DNA from: Psychrobacter frigidicola | GTDB lineage: Bacteria > Pseudomonadota > Gammaproteobacteria > Pseudomonadales > Moraxellaceae | Reading direction: 5' to 3' | Assembly (NCBI RefSeq): GCF_007997305.1 | Contig: NZ_VORZ01000002.1 | Coordinates: forward strand, 372,001-436,000 | DNA: 64,000 nt | Part shown: positions 1-9,818 of the stretch, piece after piece | Position numbering within the stretch: position 1 is the first letter of the stretch | Layout: each line of letters starts with the position of its first letter | Position numbers and translations under genes: made by a program | The notes under the pieces: generated by a model | Told to the model about the DNA's origin: nothing | Database searches by the model: none | What the model saw: the letters and a program-made list of their open reading frames with translations, nothing else

Positions 1-147
1 AATGGACGTTATGATTCTGCCCTGACGTCCTTAACCCAAGCGAAACAACTCACTGAACAGCTGCAAGCCAGTAGCGCGCGTCCATTACTAGCAAACATTA
101 CCCAAGAGATAAAAAACGTAAAAACCGCCAAAGACTTTAAGCCTTAG
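1..147 (+). CDS. C-terminal 48 codons of an unidentified protein (5' truncated by window edge)
   Basis: An open frame runs from the first base to TAG at 145-147. The visible end is rich in Ala, Leu, Gln and Lys and looks helical or coiled-coil, ending in the residues KTAKDFKP. It is too short to assign. It converges on the yqeY-like gene, and its stop codon lies within a hairpin. Confidence 0.6.
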   Translation, partial: NGRYDSALTSLTQAKQLTEQLQASSARPLLANITQEIKNVKTAKDFKP

Positions 148-153
148 GCGGTT
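123..153 (+). terminator. Hairpin overlapping the stop codon of the first gene
   Basis: AACCGCC (123-129) pairs with GGCGGTT (147-153), followed by a T-rich stretch. The right arm overlaps the TAG stop. It is a probable intrinsic terminator with a fairly large loop. Confidence 0.5.
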
Positions 154-226
154 GAGTTTTATATTTTTTAGTCGATGCAGTTTTAAATAAATTTCTAAAG
201 CTTCAATTAAAAAAACAGCTAATTTT

Positions 227-676
227 TTAAGGCTGCAGTGCTTGTCTCACTAACTTTGAGATAATCGCTGGATCAGCGCGTCCAGCGGTTTTAATTTTTA
301 AAACCCCCATGACACCGCCCATATCACGCATTGACTTAGCGCCTTGTGCCGTAATTTCAGCATTCACTAAATCAGCAAGTTCAGCATCATCCATCTGCAT
401 TGGCATGAATTCATTAATAATATCAATTTCAAACTGTTCTTTAGTTGCTAAGTCAACACGGTCATTTTCGGTAAAAATCGTCAATGACTCATGGCGCTGC
501 TTGAGCTGTTTTTGCAACACCTCTAATACGTCAGCATCATCCAGTTGTGTTTGGCGATCAATCTCAATTTGTTTAATGACCGCCTGCACATTACGTAGCA
601 CTTTGACGCGCTCGATATTGTGGGCTTTCATAGAAGTAATGATATCGTCTGCCAAGCTTTGTTTAAGTGGGTTCAT
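227..676 (-). CDS. GatB/YqeY domain protein
   Basis: 149 aa, the usual length for the free-standing YqeY family. These proteins resemble the C-terminal tRNA-binding domain of the GatB subunit of Asp/Glu-tRNA amidotransferase; their cellular role is not well defined. Seen: the N-terminal SLADDIITSMKAHN segment, a central helix with KQLKQRHESLTIF, and a C-terminal GGVMGVLK...GRADPAIISKLVRQAL, all typical of the family. A strong ribosome binding site (AAGGAAGGAT) precedes the ATG at 676. It lies downstream of rpsU on the same strand, an association common in Gammaproteobacteria, but the rpsU terminator separates them. Confidence 0.9.
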   Translation of the reverse strand: MNPLKQSLADDIITSMKAHNIERVKVLRNVQAVIKQIEIDRQTQLDDADVLEVLQKQLKQRHESLTIFTENDRVDLATKEQFEIDIINEFMPMQMDDAELADLVNAEITAQGAKSMRDMGGVMGVLKIKTAGRADPAIISKLVRQALQP

Positions 677-804
677 AATCGCTATCCTTCCTTATACTAT
701 TAAAAAAACAATATATTATTAAAAATACAATGCTAATAAAACGCTAATGCTGCTAAAAAATAAGTACTACTAAAACATTATAATAAAAAGTGTAGCACAA
801 AAAA

Positions 805-834
805 CGCCACTGATATCAATGGATAGCAGTGGCG
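805..834 (-). terminator. Terminator of rpsU
   Basis: CGCCACTG (805-812) pairs with CAGTGGCG (827-834). On the minus strand the stem is followed by a run of T (complement of 797-804), as expected for an intrinsic terminator just after rpsU. Confidence 0.85.
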
Positions 835-881
835 CTGGTATAACTAATATAAGTATCTAAATCAATCTTAGTACTTAATGA

Positions 882-1097
882 TTAGTACATACGCGTGGTA
901 CGAATAGTTTCGCGTTGTAACTTTTTCTTATAACGTTTAACAGCAGCCGCTTTTTTACGCTTACGTACTTGCGTTGGTTTTTCATAAAACTCACGCTTAC
1001 GTACGTCTGATAATACACCAGCTTTTTCACAAGCACGCTTAAAGCGGCGGATAGCGATATCAACTGGTTCGTTCTCTTTAACCTTAACTGCAGGCAT
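882..1097 (-). CDS. rpsU: 30S ribosomal protein S21
   Basis: 71 aa, full family length, with the characteristic [20 protein letters not shown] start and a very basic C-terminal half ([19 protein letters not shown]). S21 is a late-assembling protein of the small ribosomal subunit that helps initiation on natural mRNAs. A strong AAGGAG Shine-Dalgarno sits before the ATG. In many Gammaproteobacteria rpsU and tsaD are adjacent and divergent; here two cytochrome genes lie between them. Confidence 0.98.
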
Positions 1098-1501
1098 GAA
1101 GACTCCTTATGAGGATGAGATATAAAGGCATTAATTTGGCTGTATATTAGTATTAGCCGTAATATCTCAAGATTACAGGCATCAGCTCAAATTAGGACAG
1201 TCTTGCGCAATAGCACAAGGCCGGTCATCTTACTTAAAAATGCCAGTAAAGTCAAAGTCTTTAGCGTATGCATGCAAGATTATAGTGCCCTTTATTCTTA
1301 TTATAGACCAAATCTATGCCTGCACTTTTGTGTTAAAAGCGTTATAGGCCCTTGATAAGTAGAGGATAAATGAGTAATAAATAATTTATAAAAAATACTT
1401 AATGGCTATAACGGTTTGCTTTCGGTTTATGCTATGATAATTTCCATGTCATATCAGTAGGCATCTTTACGCTTTTTGTTAGTTTTATTAGGGATATTGG
1501 G
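1098..1501. other. Divergent intergenic region between rpsU and a cytochrome gene
   Basis: No open frame of convincing quality. It should hold the promoters for rpsU (minus) and the cytochrome gene (plus). A TATGAT box at 1433-1438 is a possible -10 for the cytochrome gene, but no well-spaced -35 was found. Confidence 0.4.
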
Positions 1502-2035
1502 ATGAAAAAATCAGCATTATGGGCAGCGTTTGCCGTTACAATTGGCTTGAGTATGAGTGCCTGTAGCAGTGATAAAGAAGCAAAATCTGAATCAGGTGAA
1601 GTCATGGCGGTCGATCGTGTCGAGGCTGCCGCTGATCTTGCCCGTAAAAATGGCCCTAAAGCTGAAGATATGGTATTTGAAGAAACAGCGCCAGTGGCAA
1701 CAGCTGAGGCCGATATGACTGCTGCTGTAGATGCGCCTGACAGTGCAGAAGCTGCAAGCACAGAAACTGCCGCTGCTGCACCTGAAGTAGTGGCTTCTAA
1801 TGTTGGCGAACAGCTCTACAATAAACAGTGTATGGCTTGCCATGCAACCGGTTTACTTAATGCCCCTAAATATGGTGATGCCGCTGCTTGGGCCCCGCGC
1901 ATTGCAAAGGGTAAAGAAACTTTATATACCCATGCAGCAAATGGTTTTAATCAAATGAATGCTCAGGTCAATGCGGAAGTCAGTGAAGACCAAGTTCATG
2001 CCGCAGTCGATTATATGGTCGCCGCTGCCAGCTAA
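1502..2035 (+). CDS. Cytochrome c5-like lipoprotein, copy 1
   Basis: 177 aa. A signal peptide ends in a lipobox (SMSAC, Cys21), so the protein should be lipid-anchored at the periplasmic face. An Ala/Glu-rich linker (about 22-100) precedes a class I cytochrome c domain with one haem site, CMACH (Cys110, Cys113, His114). The downstream Met in GFNQM is the probable sixth ligand. The spacing and the APRI/AVDYM motifs match the cytochrome c5 family, small electron carriers to terminal oxidases or reductases. A paralogue follows. The electron partner cannot be read from the sequence. Confidence 0.88.
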   Translation: MKKSALWAAFAVTIGLSMSACSSDKEAKSESGEVMAVDRVEAAADLARKNGPKAEDMVFEETAPVATAEADMTAAVDAPDSAEAASTETAAAAPEVVASNVGEQLYNKQCMACHATGLLNAPKYGDAAAWAPRIAKGKETLYTHAANGFNQMNAQVNAEVSEDQVHAAVDYMVAAAS

Positions 2036-2253
2036 CCAGCATGAATGATAGACCTGTTATTAAAGTATTTTATTTATGACTAGAATAACATTATCACTAA
2101 TAACAGTATCACTAGCAACGGTTGTTACAACATCAGTTGCTAAATCCACAGTAAGTCAATAGCAGCTAGCATTGATGACGTCATATAAGCATGGAATAAA
2201 AAAAGCACCAACCAAAAAATAGCTAACTTAACCCAACTGGCAAAGGAATGAAC

Positions 2254-2832
2254 ATGGATATCAATCAATATAGTAACAATCAAGAATCGCTTAACACCAA
2301 TGATGCAAAGCAAGTATCTCGCACTGGCTTATCTGGACTAGGAAAACTAACCTGGTCAGCGTTAGGTCTTAGTGCAATGTTGGCGCTAAGTGCTTGTAGT
2401 GGCGATAAGGCGGCGGATGAGCCAGTTGTCGATACAGAGGCACCTGTGGTAGTAGTCGAAGAACCTGTAGTAGTCGTTGAAGAACCAGCACCTGCTGAAG
2501 AAGCCGTTCCTGTAGTAGAAACTCCAGAGGCGCCAGCAGATGACGTTGCTGTAGTAGAGGTAGAGGCAGGCGCAGAACCTGAAGTATTGGCTGCTGATGC
2601 TGGTGAACAACTTTATAATACACAATGTATGGCTTGTCATCAAAATGGCTTGCTAAACGCGCCTAAATTAGGTGATAAAGAAGCATGGGCTCCGCGTATT
2701 GCTAAAGGCAAAGATACTTTGCATATGCATTCAGCGAAAGGCTTTAACCAAATGCCAGCACAAGCCAGCGCTGATGTTAGTGAAGCTAAAGTATATGCCG
2801 CTGTTGATTATATGATTGCCGCTGCCAGCTAA
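2254..2832 (+). CDS. Cytochrome c5-like lipoprotein, copy 2
   Basis: 192 aa from the ATG at 2254. An ATG at 2248 is also in frame, but AAAGGA lies directly against it and is well spaced (6 nt) for 2254. An unusually long N-tail (about 30 aa) precedes the hydrophobic segment and lipobox LSAC (Cys48). A Val/Glu/Pro-rich linker repeating VVVVEEP follows, then a cytochrome c domain with CMACH (Cys125, Cys128, His129) and GFNQMP as probable Met ligand. The haem domain is very similar to copy 1, so the pair is a tandem duplication with diverged linkers. A terminator follows directly. Confidence 0.88.
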   Translation: MDINQYSNNQESLNTNDAKQVSRTGLSGLGKLTWSALGLSAMLALSACSGDKAADEPVVDTEAPVVVVEEPVVVVEEPAPAEEAVPVVETPEAPADDVAVVEVEAGAEPEVLAADAGEQLYNTQCMACHQNGLLNAPKLGDKEAWAPRIAKGKDTLHMHSAKGFNQMPAQASADVSEAKVYAAVDYMIAAAS

Positions 2833-2859
2833 TACTTACTATTGAAATTTGTTAAACTG

Positions 2860-2893
2860 ACCGTCATTGTATTTTATAATGGCGGTTTTTTTA
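2860..2893 (+). terminator. Terminator after the cytochrome c5 pair
   Basis: A 9-bp stem, 2860-2868 against 2878-2886, with one G-U pair, is followed by a T tract. This fits a classic intrinsic terminator for the cytochrome gene. Confidence 0.8.
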
Positions 2894-3056
2894 TGGGTGA
2901 ATTTTGCAAGTTATTATGCATATAACCGTTGTTGATGCTCTTTTCTTATTAAAATTATGAGTAATTACAGATTTATAAAGTTAGAAAATCTATCAAAGCT
3001 ATAATAAATTTCCGCTTGTTTGAAATAAGCGCTAACCACGACATAAAGGCAATAGC

Positions 3057-4094
3057 ATGAAAGTATTAGGTTTAGAGACCTCTTGTGATGAGACCGGTTT
3101 AGCGATTTTTGATAGTGAGCAAATAGCTGACGACAATAGAGGTCTAGTTGGTCAAGTCTTGTATTCACAGATAGAGCTGCATGCCCTTTATGGCGGCGTA
3201 GTGCCTGAGCTTGCCAGCCGTGATCATATTCGTAAGTTGGTACCTTTATTTAATGAGTTATTAGAGCAATGTAATATCACTAAAGATGAGATTGATGCTA
3301 TTGCTTATACCAAAGGGCCGGGGCTTATTGGGGCGTTAATGACCGGTGCGTTATTCGGGCGTAGTTTGGCTTATGGCTTGGATATTCCGGCGATTGGTAT
3401 TCATCATATGGAGGGGCATTTGCTTGCGCCGTTGATGGGCGCCAATCCTCCGGCCTTTCCTTTTGTCTCGTTATTGGTATCCGGTGGTCATACCTTGCTA
3501 ATTGCTGCAAAGGGCATTGGACAGTATGAAATACTAGGCGAATCAATTGACGATGCAGCAGGTGAGTGCTTTGATAAAGCGGCAAAAATGCTGAGCTTAG
3601 AATATCCGGGTGGGCCTAATATTGCCAAACTTGCTGAAACCGGAAATATAAATGCATATAATTTACCACGACCCATGTTACATCGCGGTTTAGACTTCTC
3701 ATTTAGCGGTATGAAAACGGCGGTGCATAACTTAATTAAGGATACAGAAGGTTCCGATAGTGTCCCACAAGTCCGCGCTGATATTGCCGCCAGTTTTCAG
3801 CATGCGATGGTCGATACCTTAGTAAAAAAATGCATTAAGGCACTGAAGCAAGTAGATATGAGCCGTTTGGTTATTGCTGGCGGAGTTAGTGCCAATAGCT
3901 ATTTACGCGCAACCTTAGAAACTGAGCTGGCTAAGATAAATGCAACGGTGCATTATGCGCCACCAGCGTTATGTACTGATAACGGGGCGATGATTGCCTA
4001 TGCTGGCTATGAGCGCCTGCAAGCTGGACAATTTGATGATTTGGCAGTGAGTTGTGTACCGCGTTGGCCGATGACAGAATTACCTGCGCTGTAG
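3057..4094 (+). CDS. tsaD: tRNA N6-adenosine threonylcarbamoyltransferase
   Basis: 345 aa, Kae1/TsaD family. It transfers threonylcarbamoyl from threonylcarbamoyl-AMP to A37 of ANN-decoding tRNAs, working with TsaB, TsaE and TsaC. Visible motifs: start [12 protein letters not shown]; metal-binding HHMEGH around residues 115-120; the nucleotide-binding [17 protein letters not shown]; and [12 protein letters not shown] near residue 275. Length and motif order are normal. AAAGG lies a short distance before the ATG. It is essential or near-essential in most bacteria. Confidence 0.98.
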   Translation: MKVLGLETSCDETGLAIFDSEQIADDNRGLVGQVLYSQIELHALYGGVVPELASRDHIRKLVPLFNELLEQCNITKDEIDAIAYTKGPGLIGALMTGALFGRSLAYGLDIPAIGIHHMEGHLLAPLMGANPPAFPFVSLLVSGGHTLLIAAKGIGQYEILGESIDDAAGECFDKAAKMLSLEYPGGPNIAKLAETGNINAYNLPRPMLHRGLDFSFSGMKTAVHNLIKDTEGSDSVPQVRADIAASFQHAMVDTLVKKCIKALKQVDMSRLVIAGGVSANSYLRATLETELAKINATVHYAPPALCTDNGAMIAYAGYERLQAGQFDDLAVSCVPRWPMTELPAL

Positions 4095-4164
4095 TTAATT
4101 AGTTTTAAGATACTACTTATCGTAATGACCGTAATTAACAATATTTATCAGGAAAGGACAGTAT

Positions 4165-4539
4165 ATGCATTGGTTAGCTATCGGCTTAGGAGCAGCGATT
4201 GGTGCTTGCCTGCGAGCGTGGCTAGGGCGCTTTAACCCGTTGCACAGTTGGATACCGATGGGAACACTCGGGGCGAATATTTTAGGCGGCCTGCTAATAG
4301 GACTGGCGTTAGTATGGTTTGAGCGGATGGGCAGCGGTACCGTATCACTCAATGCAAAACTGTTTATTATTACGGGTTTTTGTGGCGGCCTGACCACTTT
4401 TAGTACCTTTAGTGTTGAAGTTTTTAACTTAATAAATGACGGGCGTATGCTAGCAGGGTTGAGTTTAGTAGGGTTGCATGTAGCACTGACACTACTTGCG
4501 ACTGCTCTGGGCGTTTATTTTTTTAGGTTTGTTTTATAA
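4165..4539 (+). CDS. crcB: Fluoride exporter CrcB/FluC
   Basis: 124 aa small membrane protein with four hydrophobic segments. Family signatures are present: GAAIGACLR near the N-terminus, [10 protein letters not shown], and [10 protein letters not shown] in the third segment, which carries the Phe and polar residues lining the fluoride pore. FluC proteins work as antiparallel dimers that let F- leave the cell. Start chosen at the ATG after AGGAAAGGA. It follows tsaD by 70 nt and may be co-transcribed. No fluoride riboswitch was seen in front of it. Confidence 0.95.
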   Translation: MHWLAIGLGAAIGACLRAWLGRFNPLHSWIPMGTLGANILGGLLIGLALVWFERMGSGTVSLNAKLFIITGFCGGLTTFSTFSVEVFNLINDGRMLAGLSLVGLHVALTLLATALGVYFFRFVL

Positions 4540-4569
4540 TCAGAAAATTTTTTATCATATAAAACCACG

Positions 4570-4607
4570 AGTACAGGTATAAATAGCAAGTATAGGTATA
4601 AATAGAT
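4570..4607. repeat. Two tandem 19-bp repeats
   Basis: Units 4570-4588 and 4589-4607 differ at a few positions and share the core AGGTATAAATAG. They lie between the convergent crcB and LysR genes. No function can be inferred. Confidence 0.6.
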
Positions 4608-4620
4608 AGATAGCAGCCGT

Positions 4621-5511
4621 TTATAATGGCTTAACTATCCCTTCCAATAAACTGGCGAAGCCTTGCATATAGGCCGTATCTTGACTGGAAGTACGGGTTG
4701 CCGCATACAGCTGACAATGCACGCCATCGCCCAATGGACGGGAGACTACCCAGCCTTTTTTCTCATATTCAGCCACTACCCAATCTGGTAATGCAGCTAC
4801 CCCGCGCTCACTAGCGACTAATTGAATCAACATAGCTGTCAATTCAGTGGTACGAATTTTCTTAAAGCTCTCCTGCGCTGGGGTCATAAAATTGGCGATA
4901 ATATCAAGGCGCTTGGCTTCTACTGGATAGGCAATCAAAGTTTCATCGCGCAAGTCTTCTGGGCAAATAAAGTCCTGCTGCGCTAAATCATGTAGCGGTG
5001 ACAGTACCAAACGGCTTTCATACTCAAACAAGGGCTGATAGCTGATCCCTTCTATTGATAAATTACTGGTCGTAATCAGCAAGTCAATATCACCTTCCAT
5101 CAATAAATGATGCGGCTCCGGCTCAAAACCCGTGGCAAAATCCAATTCTACATCCGACCACTCACGGCGATAGTGATTCAGTATCGGCATTAACCAATCA
5201 AAGCAGCTATGACATTCAGAGGCCAAGCGTAGTCTGCCGGCTTGACCGTGAGCTAAGCGCTTGAGATTGGCTTTGGTACGGGTTACTTGCGGCATAATAC
5301 TATCGGCTAGTGCCAGTACTGTTTTCCCCGCTGGGGTAAAGGTTAGCGGACGGGTACGGCGATTAACCAAGCTGATGTCGTAGTAATTTTCCAGCTCTTT
5401 CAATTGATGCGAGACCGCAGAGGCGGTGACATGGAGCTCATCGGCAGCAGCAGCCAGCGAACCATGGGCCCGCAGTGCGGTTAAAGTATTAAGATGGCGA
5501 AGCTCTAACAT
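4621..5511 (-). CDS. LysR-family regulator, MetR-like
   Basis: 296 aa. The N-terminal winged helix-turn-helix (about residues 1-60, with GSLAAAADELHVTASAVSHQLKELE) is followed by a LysR substrate-binding domain. The segments ASECHSCFDWLMPILNHYR and DIDLLITTSNLSIEGISY resemble MetR, which activates methionine biosynthesis genes with homocysteine as co-regulator. It lies downstream of potABC on the same strand with a 154-nt gap, so it may or may not control that operon. The assignment to LysR is certain; MetR orthology is likely but not proved. Confidence 0.85.
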   Translation of the reverse strand: MLELRHLNTLTALRAHGSLAAAADELHVTASAVSHQLKELENYYDISLVNRRTRPLTFTPAGKTVLALADSIMPQVTRTKANLKRLAHGQAGRLRLASECHSCFDWLMPILNHYRREWSDVELDFATGFEPEPHHLLMEGDIDLLITTSNLSIEGISYQPLFEYESRLVLSPLHDLAQQDFICPEDLRDETLIAYPVEAKRLDIIANFMTPAQESFKKIRTTELTAMLIQLVASERGVAALPDWVVAEYEKKGWVVSRPLGDGVHCQLYAATRTSSQDTAYMQGFASLLEGIVKPL

Positions 5512-5665
5512 AAAATAAATTAACCACTCAGTTGCAGAAGAACATTAAAGAAATTATTAAAAGGGTTTATGAGGAAAACTTAAGTTGAATATAATTCATT
5601 ATAAACAATACTATGCTGATTTTCTCTCAAAGATTGGCGACGATGCAACGAGACCTCATAAATGA

Positions 5666-6454
5666 CTAGCGTTTCCGCAATAACAGTTGCGAGATGATAA
5701 CCAATACTAACGACGCTGATAATAATAACGTCCCGATAGCATTGACCTCAGGCTTGAGTCCGACCCGTACCATTGAATAAATACGCAGCGGCAAAATCTC
5801 ATAGCTCGGCCCAGTTACAAAGGTCGAGACTACCACATCATCAAGCGATAAAGTAAAGGCTAACAGCCAACCGGCCAGCACCGCCGGTAATATTACTGGG
5901 ATTAAAACCGTACGTACCATAGTTGACTCACTGGCACCTAAATCTCTTGCCGCTTCCATTAGGCGTTCATCCAAACTGCTTAAGCGTGCAAAGACGGTGA
6001 TAACCACAAACGGTAGGCAAAAAGTAATATGCGCGAGTAATAACGATACAAAGCCCAACTGTAAACCAATTAATAAAAATAGGGCCAATAGCGATATCGC
6101 CAACACAATTTCAGGCGACATCATCAGTACAAACAATAAGCCGTTCAATAGGCCTTTACCACGAAAGTTATAACGATGCAGGGCAAGGGCAGTCAACGTG
6201 CCTATCAACGTTGAAACGGTAGCGGCGACCAACCCTAAAACGATTGAATGCCAAAAAGCATCCAGCATCGCTTGGTTTTTAAATAGGGACTCATACCATT
6301 TAAGACTAAAGCCGCCCCAGTTATAGCCGGTCTTAGATTTATTAAACGACATGACAACTAAGACGATAATAGGTAAATATAATAGGCTATAAATCAGTCC
6401 TAGATAGCTTTTAGCAGCAATACTGCCCAGCTTTAGTGTACGTGACTTTGACAT
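5666..6454 (-). CDS. potC: Spermidine/putrescine ABC transporter permease PotC
   Basis: 262 aa inner-membrane permease with six predicted transmembrane segments. The EAA loop (LMEAARDLGASESTMVRTVLIP) docks on the ATPase. LSLDDVVVSTFVTGPSYEILPL and the VALKP/PEVNAIGTLLL end are strongly PotC-like. It works with PotB and PotA to import polyamines. The start overlaps the potB stop by one base (TAATG), so translation is probably coupled. It is the last pot gene. Confidence 0.94.
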   Translation of the reverse strand: MSKSRTLKLGSIAAKSYLGLIYSLLYLPIIVLVVMSFNKSKTGYNWGGFSLKWYESLFKNQAMLDAFWHSIVLGLVAATVSTLIGTLTALALHRYNFRGKGLLNGLLFVLMMSPEIVLAISLLALFLLIGLQLGFVSLLLAHITFCLPFVVITVFARLSSLDERLMEAARDLGASESTMVRTVLIPVILPAVLAGWLLAFTLSLDDVVVSTFVTGPSYEILPLRIYSMVRVGLKPEVNAIGTLLLSASLVLVIISQLLLRKR

Positions 6455-7341
6455 TAGGCCACCTCATTAAAATCAGTCTTGCCAATGCGGCGGCTACTGG
6501 CGCGATAAGCGAGCAATAATACTGCCATCGCCAAGGTTAACAATACGCTGGCTGCTGCGCCAAAAGGCCAATCGCGGGCATCTAAGAATTGGTTTTTGAT
6601 AATATTACCAACTAATAGATTGCGTGAACCGCCCAAAATATCAGCCACATAAAACATTCCCATTGCCGGCAGTAATACCAATAGTACCCCAGAGATAATT
6701 CCTGGCGTGGTCAATGGCAAAACGATATGCCAAAAAGTCTGCGGCTTTGAGGCGCCCAAGTCTTGTGAGGCTAGCAACATATCATTGCGCAAATCGGTAA
6801 ATACCGCATATAACGGCAGTACCATAAAGGGGAATAACAAATAAATAAGACCAACAATGACCGCACCTTGGGTATATAACATGTCGATAGGCGTATCGAT
6901 AATGCCGATAGCTAATAGAGCTTTATTAATCAAACCGTTAGTTGCAAATAATAGCTTTAACGCATAAACCCGCACTAAAGAATTGGTCCAAAACGGTAAT
7001 ATTAATAGCAACATGAGTAGCGGCTGCCAGCGAGCCTTGGTTTTTGAGACTAACCATGCAAACGGATAACCGAGTAGTAAGCAAATAACCGTGGTGATAC
7101 CTGCCATCCATAATGAATGCACGAACACGTCAAAATAGAGCGGGTCTATCATACGTACATAGCTGTCGATGCTGACCGGTAAGCTAATAAAGTCGCTACT
7201 ATCACGGCTCAAAAAACTGACTATGATGACTAATATATTAGGTAATAAGGCAAAGATAAGCAGCCAGCCCCAGATTAGCCATAGCGTCGCCGTCCGAAAT
7301 GGGCTTTTATTACTCAAGTGGGTAGAGCCTGCGCGCGCCAT
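6454..7341 (-). CDS. potB: Spermidine/putrescine ABC transporter permease PotB
   Basis: 295 aa permease with six hydrophobic segments. Signature stretches match PotB: LIWGWLLIFALLPNILVI, IDPLYFDVFVHSLWMA, ILPFWTNSLVRVYALKLLF, an EAA loop (ASQDLGASKPQTFWHIVLPL) and FLDARDWPFGAAASV. It overlaps both the upstream potA stop and the downstream potC start through TAATG junctions, forming a tight potA-potB-potC operon. Confidence 0.94.
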   Translation of the reverse strand: MARAGSTHLSNKSPFRTATLWLIWGWLLIFALLPNILVIIVSFLSRDSSDFISLPVSIDSYVRMIDPLYFDVFVHSLWMAGITTVICLLLGYPFAWLVSKTKARWQPLLMLLLILPFWTNSLVRVYALKLLFATNGLINKALLAIGIIDTPIDMLYTQGAVIVGLIYLLFPFMVLPLYAVFTDLRNDMLLASQDLGASKPQTFWHIVLPLTTPGIISGVLLVLLPAMGMFYVADILGGSRNLLVGNIIKNQFLDARDWPFGAAASVLLTLAMAVLLLAYRASSRRIGKTDFNEVA

Positions 7342-8639
7342 TAGCTCATATCCTTGTGGATAGTGGCATTATTCAAAGCAGTGCTCGATCCATGATCTGC
7401 TTCAGAGTTGAGGGAGTCATCGTTAGGCAATACCCACTCCCAGCCATCAACCCAAGTCACTTTAACGGCTTCATCCATTTTATAATCAAAGCTGGGATCA
7501 TCCTCATCAAAGAATTCTGAAGCCTTAATAACATGGCCATTGTTCAATTCAATAATAGAGTCTAGAGTACTGCCTTTGTAGTTGCTCTCAATCACGCGAC
7601 CGAGCAAGCCGGTGTAATTGCTATCGTTAGGGTCATAAATACGCAAGTCTTCAGGGCGTAATAGTAAATTGACGATATCACCGACTTGAACCTCATTAGC
7701 AAACTCAGGACGACGCAAATTACGTAAGGTTGTCGGGCCATCTTGTGCTTGTGCCTCGCAGACTTCAACCTCAATACGACCATTAGTGACTTGGCCATCG
7801 CGATCTGGCTGGTCTGGATAAACGCCTTTAACTTCTGCTTTAAAGAGGTTGGTCTCACCGATAAACTTGGCGGTAAATAAATTGGCAGGGTTTTCATAAA
7901 TTTCTATCGGCGTGCCAATTTGCTGAAACTTGCCATCTTTCATCACCGCAATGCGATCTGACATTGATAGCGCTTCTTCTTGGTCATGGGTGACAAATAC
8001 GAAGGTAATACCAAGCTCACGCTGTAAACGTTTCAGCTCAGACTGCATTTGCAGGCGCAGTTTATAATCAAGTGCCGATAATGGCTCATCGAGTAATAAT
8101 AATTTAGGGCGATTAATCACGGCACGTGCAATCGCCACCCGTTGCTGCTGACCACCGGACAGATCTTGCGGGCGACGATTGGCTAAATGCGCCATCTGCA
8201 CCATCGCTAACATATCTTGTACTCGGGTTTGAATCTCGTCTTTAGGGACTTTTTTGAGCTTTAGGCCATAAGCGACATTTTGCGCCACGGTCATATGCGG
8301 GAATAATGCGTACTGCTGAAAGACAGTATTCACAGGGCGTTTATCCGCCGGCAGTCCCGCCATTTGCTCGCCATCTAGATAAATAGCACCCGCTGTTGGC
8401 TGCTCAAACCCTGCAATCAAACGCAGTAAGGTAGTCTTACCGCAACCGGAGGGACCGAGCAAGGTTAAAAATTCACCTTTTTTGATATTAAGATTAATAT
8501 CAGTCAATACTTCAGTGTTATCGTAGGTTTTTTTAATACCTGTCAGTTGTAGAAGTAAATCGTCAGGCACAGTATTAACGTTAGATCTAGCGTCAGGGAT
8601 CGTAGCGCTTGTAGGCAAGTTTGCGGGCGAGTCAGTCAT
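7341..8639 (-). CDS. potA: Spermidine/putrescine ABC transporter ATP-binding protein PotA
   Basis: 432 aa. ABC ATPase domain with Walker [10 protein letters not shown] (62-70), Q-loop [10 protein letters not shown], signature LSGGQQQR (160-167) and Walker B LLLLDEP, then a C-terminal regulatory TOBE-type domain. It is longer than E. coli PotA (378 aa), with a polar N-tail of about 27 residues and an extended C-terminus. First gene of the potABC operon. The periplasmic binding protein gene (potD) is not adjacent and must be elsewhere if the importer is complete. Confidence 0.94.
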   Translation of the reverse strand: MTDSPANLPTSATIPDARSNVNTVPDDLLLQLTGIKKTYDNTEVLTDINLNIKKGEFLTLLGPSGCGKTTLLRLIAGFEQPTAGAIYLDGEQMAGLPADKRPVNTVFQQYALFPHMTVAQNVAYGLKLKKVPKDEIQTRVQDMLAMVQMAHLANRRPQDLSGGQQQRVAIARAVINRPKLLLLDEPLSALDYKLRLQMQSELKRLQRELGITFVFVTHDQEEALSMSDRIAVMKDGKFQQIGTPIEIYENPANLFTAKFIGETNLFKAEVKGVYPDQPDRDGQVTNGRIEVEVCEAQAQDGPTTLRNLRRPEFANEVQVGDIVNLLLRPEDLRIYDPNDSNYTGLLGRVIESNYKGSTLDSIIELNNGHVIKASEFFDEDDPSFDYKMDEAVKVTWVDGWEWVLPNDDSLNSEADHGSSTALNNATIHKDMS

Positions 8640-9079
8640 GAGGTGAATTCCTAAAATACCAAAATATCAGTAGCACTTTAGTCGGGCTATTAATATCAGG
8701 CGCTTTATAAAGAGCATATTTTAATAAGGGTAAGCACAATCTAGTTGCTGCGTATTATAACAAACCCTCTACGCAAATTAGTGCAACTTCGTTACCAGTT
8801 ACGCAAGCTATATTTTAGCGTTTCAACTGTACTTTATATTATCTGATGGCAGTTGGATAAAAGCAACTTGCAGCCGAGCTAATAAAAACTACACGATTAA
8901 AGCAAAATTTTTTAGCAATTTTTTATGCTTATTCCTATACAATCATTTTATGACCAAAAAATTACTCTAATACTTAGTGTGAATAAAATATAATTTTTGA
9001 TATCTAATCTTGAATAATCAGCTTTTAAGCTCTAGTTTTTTGACCTCTAATTTATTACTCAATATCATCAAGGATAGCT
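8640..9079. other. AT-rich divergent intergenic region between potA and the carbonic anhydrase gene
   Basis: About 440 bases without a credible gene. Very AT-rich from about 8880 to 9060. It must contain the potA and can promoters, but no clear consensus boxes were recognised. Confidence 0.4.
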
Positions 9080-9718
9080 ATGATTGACGACATTCGCCCA
9101 AAAAATGGCCAAGAAGCGCTCGAACTCCTCAAACAAGGCAATGCACGCTATGTAAATAGCCTCACCAATCCTGACCCAATGACTAAAAGGCGTCCGGAGC
9201 TGGCCAATGACCAATATCCCCTGGCCATTATCTTGGGTTGCTCGGATGCACGCGTACCGGTAGAAATCGTTTTTGATCAAGGCTTAGGCGATTTATTCGT
9301 TATTCGAGTAGCGGGAAATATAGTGGCACCCTCACAAATCGGCTCGATTGAATTTGCGGCAGAAAAGTTCGATACTCAATTGGTAGTGGTGCTCGGACAT
9401 TCCCATTGCGGCGCGGTCACCGCTTGCGTAGAGACCTTAATCAACCCTGAAAAGTATTACTCACCCAATCTGCAATCTATCGTCGATCGCATTCGTCCCA
9501 GCGTGTATAACTTGCATGAGCTGGCCACGGCTAACGGGAACGATGTCGATGCTGATGAGCTGATAGATCGCTCTATTCGTGCTAACGTGCGAATGTCAGT
9601 CAGTCAGCTAAAGCACGGCTCACGCGCGCTAGAGGATTTAGGCCGTAGCGGTGAGCTACTGATTGTTGGTGCAGAATATGATATAGATACTGGCAAGGTA
9701 CGTTTTTTAGACAGCTAA
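9080..9718 (+). CDS. can: Beta-class carbonic anhydrase
   Basis: 212 aa. It interconverts CO2 and bicarbonate with a zinc ion. Zinc ligands are visible as Cys54 in CSDARVP, and His107 and Cys110 in HSHCGAV; the Asp56-Arg58 dyad is intact. Length and layout match beta-class Can enzymes, cytoplasmic suppliers of bicarbonate for carboxylases. AAGGAT precedes the ATG. It stands alone, divergent from the pot operon. Confidence 0.95.
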   Translation: MIDDIRPKNGQEALELLKQGNARYVNSLTNPDPMTKRRPELANDQYPLAIILGCSDARVPVEIVFDQGLGDLFVIRVAGNIVAPSQIGSIEFAAEKFDTQLVVVLGHSHCGAVTACVETLINPEKYYSPNLQSIVDRIRPSVYNLHELATANGNDVDADELIDRSIRANVRMSVSQLKHGSRALEDLGRSGELLIVGAEYDIDTGKVRFLDS

Positions 9719-9818
9719 TTAATCTTAACAAGCGTGCTAGTTTTAATAAATTATAAAATCCCTAAAAAATTGAATATCGTTTTTATTTTAGATGAACCCC
9801 ACAAAAATAAGGATAATT

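Noticed and set aside
309..722. 137-codon open frame on the plus strand
   Set aside because: It lies opposite the conserved YqeY-like gene and has a Ser/Cys-rich shadow composition without a ribosome site.
4095..4164. Possible fluoride riboswitch in front of crcB
   Set aside because: The 70-nt gap is AT-rich and lacks the conserved GGCGAUGG-type core.
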